Shown one piece after another: positions 8,295 through 11,823 of a stretch of 11,823 bases of DNA. This DNA comes from Chlorobium sp. (GTDB taxonomy: Bacteria; Bacteroidota; Chlorobiia; Chlorobiales; Chlorobiaceae). The position numbers were made by a program, and so were the translations under genes. Under the pieces are notes generated by a model that was given only the letters and a program-made list of their open reading frames with translations, was not told the DNA's origin and ran no database searches. The DNA is taken from contig JANQFD010000038.1 in the NCBI GenBank assembly GCA_028278005.1, forward strand, positions 1 through 11,823, given 5' to 3'. Position 1 is the first letter of the stretch. Each line of letters starts with the position of its first letter.

Positions 8295-8305
8295 TATTGG
8301 CTGGA

Positions 8306-8340
8306 TGGTTGGTCAGCTAAACGGCTTGATAGCCTAACCA
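8306..8340 (+). terminator. Possible hairpin downstream of rnr
   Basis: TGGTTGG (8306-8312) pairs with CTAACCA (8334-8340), one pair being G-U, twelve bases after the rnr stop codon. A short inner stem, TCAG with TTGA, may extend it. There is no T-run after it, so it is at best a weak or non-classical terminator. Confidence 0.25.
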
Positions 8341-8423
8341 GTCATACCTCTGAACATCGCATCTGTACCACCTCTTTGATGTGATGATCAATTTGGAATT
8401 CATTCCTTCTTTTTGAACGAAGA

Positions 8424-8566
8424 AAGCACCCCGAAATACCGTTGAGAGCATCGAGAGAGTAAGGCTTAAGGAGCACAGGAACCGGAGTGTACATACAAGT
8501 ACATGAGGATTCCGAGCACCGCCCAACGCAACTATCGCAATGCGTATCAGGTATTTCGGGGTGCTT
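8424..8566. repeat. 143-base inverted-repeat element (MITE or REP-like) between convergent genes
   Basis: The arms AAGCACCCCGAAATACC (8424-8440) and its exact complement (8550-8566) are 17 bases long and enclose 109 bases. Inside are nested stems: GGAACC (8478-8483) with GGATTCC (8507-8513, one bulged A); TGTAC/GTACA (8488-8492 with 8499-8503) closed by a six-base loop; and ACGCA/TGCGT (8526-8530 with 8541-8545). The hexamer GAGCAC occurs directly on both sides of the middle hairpin (8471-8476 and 8514-8519). No plausible protein is encoded. The form fits a small non-autonomous mobile repeat, and the sequence looks like a repeat family I recall from other genomes, though I cannot confirm that here. 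It could also serve as a two-way transcription barrier. Its right end overlaps the stop codon of the antiporter gene by two bases. Confidence 0.65.
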
Positions 8567-9725
8567 AGTCGATCTTCAGCGGCTTGCTTGTCCCCAGCGG
8601 CGTCGGGAAAAGAAATACCAGCAAATAAGATGATATTGTCATGGTCACTATCGCGACCAGCTGTATAAGCTGTGAGCCGGCGGCACTGATTAAACCGCTT
8701 TCCGCGGCAAGAACGGCAATTATCAGTGAGAATTCGCTGTTTTGGCCGAGCCGAAATCCCATTTCTTTGCTGAATTTGGGGGTTTCTTTCGTCAGCCTGA
8801 AGGCACCATTGTAAACCATGGGTTTGAGCAGCAGTAAGACAGCCGACAGCAGCAAGGCCGGCCAGACAATGGTCTGCATCAGTGCAAAATCCATTTTCGC
8901 ACCGAGGGTAAAGAAGAAAAGCACAAGAAAGAAGTCCCGGAAAAATTTAAGGTTCTCTGCAAGGTAATTCGAAAGAGGCCCGCTGGCGAGAGCGACCCCT
9001 GCAATAAATGCGCCTATCTCATGGCTCATGCCGATATATTCAGAAAGCAGTGCAAGACTGAAACACCAGGCAAGCGCCACCATGTTCAGCAGCTCGTTGT
9101 AGCGTTGAACCTGCATGATGATTTTTCTGATGATGTAGCGTTCAGCCAGAATTGCCACCGCAGTGAGGATAACGCCGATAAGTATGCTGGTAAACCAGCC
9201 GATCACTGAAGAGCTGCTTCCTCCGTTTATGAATGCTATAGCGAGAACCGCAAAAATATCCTGCATGATCAGCACGGCTATTGCAACCGCTCCCATGTGT
9301 TTCTGGTGCAGGGTAATGGTCGGCATGAGTTTGATGACCAAAATGGTGCTGGAAAACATCATGGCAACACCTGTGATCACTGATTCCAGTACCGAAGCGC
9401 CGAAAGCATAGAGTATTGAACCGGTGACCAGTGCAAAAAGGCCGCTCGTCAGAAGCGTCAGCGTAAAGGTTTTGCTGAAAAGTTCGAGCAGCCGTCTCGG
9501 ATGCAGTGACAGGCCCGCAAGAAAAAGGAGCAGGGTAATACCGATGTTGGAGGTTTCATTGATGAACTCTATTTCGGTAACAAGTTTCAATCCCCAGGGG
9601 CCGAGCAGGATGCCGGCCGCGATGTATGAAATAATGATGGGTTGCCGTGTAAGAAGGGATAGCCAGCCAAGTACCGTTGAAACGATCACCACCAGTGCTA
9701 TTTCCAGAAAAACAATATTCTCCAT
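8565..9725 (-). CDS. CPA2-family cation:proton antiporter (Kef/RosB-type membrane domain)
   Basis: This 386-residue, highly hydrophobic protein of about a dozen membrane segments exchanges monovalent cations (K+ or Na+) for protons across the cytoplasmic membrane. Family marks are GILLGPWGL at 38-46, LLFLAGLSL at 66-74, FSSTILVIKLM at 124-134, and LIMQDIFAVLAI at 152-163. The Q155-D156 pair is typical of KefB/KefC-type carriers, as opposed to the Asp-Asp pair of electrogenic NapA-like ones. IGAFIAGVALASGPL (237-251), FFFTLGAKMDF (270-280) and GQNSEFSLI (327-335) also match Kef-type proteins. It consists only of the transport domain, with no cytoplasmic TrkA-N/RCK domain, so it would not be gated by a nucleotide-binding domain on the same chain. 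The start has a weak GAAG six bases upstream. It is the last gene of a minus-strand cluster, 20 bases after the photolyase gene. Its TAA stop sits at the edge of the inverted-repeat element, so the original C-terminus may have been altered. Confidence 0.92.
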   Translation of the reverse strand: MENIVFLEIALVVIVSTVLGWLSLLTRQPIIISYIAAGILLGPWGLKLVTEIEFINETSNIGITLLLFLAGLSLHPRRLLELFSKTFTLTLLTSGLFALVTGSILYAFGASVLESVITGVAMMFSSTILVIKLMPTITLHQKHMGAVAIAVLIMQDIFAVLAIAFINGGSSSSVIGWFTSILIGVILTAVAILAERYIIRKIIMQVQRYNELLNMVALAWCFSLALLSEYIGMSHEIGAFIAGVALASGPLSNYLAENLKFFRDFFLVLFFFTLGAKMDFALMQTIVWPALLLSAVLLLLKPMVYNGAFRLTKETPKFSKEMGFRLGQNSEFSLIIAVLAAESGLISAAGSQLIQLVAIVTMTISSYLLVFLFPTPLGTSKPLKID

Positions 9726-9745
9726 CGCAGCTTCAGATATTGAGG

Positions 9746-11101
9746 TCAGGCGCTGATAACGCCCTGTGACTTTATGTATTTGTCCACATTAAACTTACGC
9801 ACGCATCCATTATAGTTCATATACCGTATTTTGCCAAAAACCGGACGTTCGAACCACGGTCTGTCGTGAACCCCGCCGATCGACCATGCTACTCCGGTGA
9901 AACCGTTTGGATCTCTGCCGTCAAGGGAATATGTATCGTTAAGGTGGATCGTAATGCCGAATGCGGTTTCGGGATCCGGTGTCCATTCAAGTATTTTTTT
10001 TGCCCAGTACATGCGGAGATAGCCGTGCATTTTTCCGGTTTTACTCAGCTGCATCTGTGCTGCGTTCCATAGAGGATCATGTGTTGAAGCGTGTTCAAGG
10101 TCATCGGGAGTATAGAGGTAATCCCTTTTATCAGTACGGTGCAGGTTCAGGGTTTCGGTTGCCCATGGATGAATGCCCGAAAGAGAATCGTACTGTTCAT
10201 TAAAGTGGCAGTAGTTCTCGGCAAGTTCGCGCCTGATTATGAGCTCTTCGAGAAACGCATCCTTGTTTTCCTGCAGGGCGTTGCTTTCTTGTATTGCAAG
10301 CGCGACATGCTGGGCGCTTATCTGGCCGAAGTGCAGGTAGGGCGAAAGGTCGGATACAGCATGCGCATTCGGATCATTACGCTGCTTCGCATAGATCTCC
10401 AGTTTTTTGTCGATAAAGTGCTGTAACGTTTTCTGTGCTGCCTCTTCTCCAGGATCGATCCATGAGACGGGTTCTAAGGTATTGTCGATCCTGAGAGTTG
10501 CCCGAAGCTTTTTCCAGTCATTTGCAGGGAAGGTTGTTTTGCTTTCCGCTTGTTGGGCAGTCATCTCAGGAAACCCGGTCAGAAACGTGCCGAGCTGTCT
10601 GTTGATTTTAGGGCGGATGGTTCTTGCTGAAAATTCAAGCTTGTTCGAAACCTCCCAGACAGGGACGATATTGTGGGTGTCGACCTCGTAGAGCGGTGAA
10701 GAAATGTGCTCGAGAATCTTCTTTTTCCAGGACTTGGAAATTTTCAGGGGAGAAAAGTCCGTGACGACCGCCCCGGCCTTGCAGTTTTCAATAAAACGGG
10801 GCAGCTCGGATTCAGGAGAGCCCGTTAAAACAACAAAGGGGATGTTGAATGCGGCAAGTGTCTTTTCCACCTGTATCAATCCCTTTACCATGAAATCATA
10901 GTGCCGCAGCGTTGCTTTCGGGTAGGACGGTACAAGGTTGAAGGTGACGATTAACGGCTGGTTACTCTGCTGTGACAGGTGGGCGGCGAACAGAAGTGCC
11001 CAGTTGTGACGAACCCGTTGATCTCTCGACATCCAGTAGATAACGGGGCCCATGATGCTTTGCTCATGGTTCAGGTTTCGGACGCGCCGGGGATGAATCA
11101 T
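9746..11101 (-). CDS. phr: Class II CPD photolyase
   Basis: This 451-residue, FAD-dependent enzyme uses light to split cyclobutane pyrimidine dimers in DNA. It follows the archaeal Methanosarcina mazei class II photolyase closely along its whole length: YWMSRDQRVRHNWALLF (22-38), VTDFSPL (113-119), LSPYLHFGQIS (252-262), WNAAQM (345-350), GKMHGYLRMYWAKKILEW (356-373), LDGRDPNGFTG (393-403) and WSIGGVHDR (406-414). The class II electron-transfer tryptophans are present as W345, W366 and W373, with the same spacing as M. mazei W360, W381 and W388. The ATG at 11101 is preferred over the in-frame ATG at codon 17, because the N-terminal MIHPRRVRNL aligns with the family start. No good Shine-Dalgarno precedes it, so coupling to the upstream amidotransferase (14-base gap) is likely. 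Class I photolyases and cryptochromes have a different signature and are excluded. Confidence 0.96.
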   Translation of the reverse strand: MIHPRRVRNLNHEQSIMGPVIYWMSRDQRVRHNWALLFAAHLSQQSNQPLIVTFNLVPSYPKATLRHYDFMVKGLIQVEKTLAAFNIPFVVLTGSPESELPRFIENCKAGAVVTDFSPLKISKSWKKKILEHISSPLYEVDTHNIVPVWEVSNKLEFSARTIRPKINRQLGTFLTGFPEMTAQQAESKTTFPANDWKKLRATLRIDNTLEPVSWIDPGEEAAQKTLQHFIDKKLEIYAKQRNDPNAHAVSDLSPYLHFGQISAQHVALAIQESNALQENKDAFLEELIIRRELAENYCHFNEQYDSLSGIHPWATETLNLHRTDKRDYLYTPDDLEHASTHDPLWNAAQMQLSKTGKMHGYLRMYWAKKILEWTPDPETAFGITIHLNDTYSLDGRDPNGFTGVAWSIGGVHDRPWFERPVFGKIRYMNYNGCVRKFNVDKYIKSQGVISA

Positions 11102-11115
11102 TGTTGCGGTTTTAA

Positions 11116-11823
11116 TCAGATAATCTCCGCAGCATGTAAAAAGTTTTTCAGGATAGACGTTCCTGTGTTTTCATAATCCGTCTGAATATCCCGGAAATTG
11201 TCAATCAGTTGCATGTTGTTCAGTGCCATCAGGTCTTTGTCGATCGATAGCCAGGAAAGAAGCATGTCCGGAGTCAGTTCAAAATGCGACTGGATGCCAT
11301 AGGCGCGCTCATGAAATTTTACAATCTGGTTTTTGCAGAACTTTCCGGTAGCAAGCAGTGATAAACCGTCGAGCAGTGAGACCGTTTCACCATGAAGCTG
11401 GAAGACGCGAAGGGTAGTATCCAGGCCACTGAAAAGCTGATCGCCGGAACCCGCCGGAGTAAGTTCGACGGTATACGGCGTTCCGTCCGGAGCGAAAAAA
11501 CCGGTTTCTTTGGCGGCGCATGCAGATACCTTCCCGCCGGCAGCTTTCACAAGGGTCTGCATGCCGAGGCAGATGCCGAGGTAGGGTATGTTTTCATGCA
11601 GGATAATCCTGATATTGTCGAGTTCCTCGCGCATAACGGACGTCTGATCATTAGCGCTTTGCGGTCCACCAAGGCAGACGACAGCTGAAAAACCACGGGG
11701 ATCAGGATAGTTGTTGTCTTTGTAAAGATGGGCGGTTTCGAACGGAATGGCATATTCGTCAAGCAAGCCGGAAAGCAGCCCCGGACCTTCATGAGCTATA
11801 TGCTGGACAATGAGAATCGGTTT
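11116..11823 (-). CDS. Class I glutamine amidotransferase (GuaA-N-like), 5' end outside window
   Basis: The reading frame is open to the right edge. It begins in the window with KPILIVQHIAHEGPG, so the true start codon is probably just beyond position 11823. A TTG at 11766 is in frame but would cut the first beta strand of the fold. The 236 visible codons form one class I glutaminase domain: an oxyanion loop CLGGPQS, the nucleophile elbow LGICLGMQ with the catalytic Cys at visible residue 85, and GIQSHFEL supplying His180 and Glu182. The triad is therefore complete. Such stand-alone domains resemble the N-terminal half of GMP synthase but lack its ATP pyrophosphatase part. The acceptor substrate is unknown; release of ammonia from glutamine for an unknown partner, or action on a gamma-glutamyl compound, are both possible. 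It precedes the photolyase gene by 14 bases and probably shares its transcript. Confidence 0.9.
   Translation of the reverse strand, partial: KPILIVQHIAHEGPGLLSGLLDEYAIPFETAHLYKDNNYPDPRGFSAVVCLGGPQSANDQTSVMREELDNIRIILHENIPYLGICLGMQTLVKAAGGKVSACAAKETGFFAPDGTPYTVELTPAGSGDQLFSGLDTTLRVFQLHGETVSLLDGLSLLATGKFCKNQIVKFHERAYGIQSHFELTPDMLLSWLSIDKDLMALNNMQLIDNFRDIQTDYENTGTSILKNFLHAAEII

Noticed and set aside
8332..8338. GCCTAAC, matching the RYYYAAC core of an integron attC site
   Set aside because: No matching GTTRRRY core follows at a suitable distance, and there is no integrase or cassette structure. It is explained by the hairpin after rnr.
8317..8526. 69-codon minus-strand open frame across the inverted-repeat element
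   Set aside because: It runs through the hairpins of a non-coding repeat, has no good ribosome-binding site and no recognisable domain. Small hypothetical proteins called in such repeats are usually artefacts.

Overview
The window is a compact chromosomal stretch of a bacterium with roughly balanced base composition and short intergenic gaps. It probably comes from a green sulfur bacterium (Chlorobi: Chlorobium, Prosthecochloris or relatives). That assignment rests on the general look of the proteins and on recall, not on a marker gene, so it is moderate confidence only. There are no tRNA or rRNA genes, no CRISPR array, no complete insertion sequence and no phage genes. Seven protein-coding genes cover nearly all of the sequence.

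Left end: an incomplete minus-strand gene (1-698, running off the left edge) encodes a YmdB/MacroD-like macro domain fused to the start of a NagD/LHPP-type (HAD-IIA) phosphatase. It is divergent from a plus-strand cluster of three closely spaced genes. These are a retinol-dehydrogenase-like short-chain dehydrogenase (969-1871), an unrecognised protein with five predicted membrane segments and a probably extracytoplasmic beta-rich region (1888-3405), and the RecD2-type DNA helicase (3412-5598). The gaps are 16 and 6 bases, and the recD2 ribosome-binding site lies across the end of the preceding gene.

Middle: after a 314-base AT-rich gap, the exoribonuclease RNase R (rnr, 5913-8294, GTG start) stands alone with its own likely promoter. 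It has a lysine-rich N-terminal extension and no basic C-terminal tail.

Right half: RNase R converges on a minus-strand cluster. The order of transcription is a class I glutamine amidotransferase (11116 to beyond 11823), a class II CPD photolyase (9746-11101), and a Kef/CPA2-type cation:proton antiporter lacking RCK/TrkA domains (8565-9725), with gaps of 14 and 20 bases. The convergent junction holds a 143-base element (8424-8566) bounded by perfect 17-base inverted repeats. It contains nested hairpins and looks like a small non-coding mobile repeat (MITE or REP-like); its right arm ends inside the stop codon of the antiporter gene.

Functionally the window is mostly DNA repair (RecD2, photolyase), RNA turnover (RNase R) and housekeeping or stress genes. 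The most unusual items are the macro-HAD fusion with an altered macro-domain catalytic position, the membrane/beta-domain protein coupled to recD2, and the inverted-repeat element. I see no clear evidence of a new multi-gene system such as a defence or biosynthetic island.
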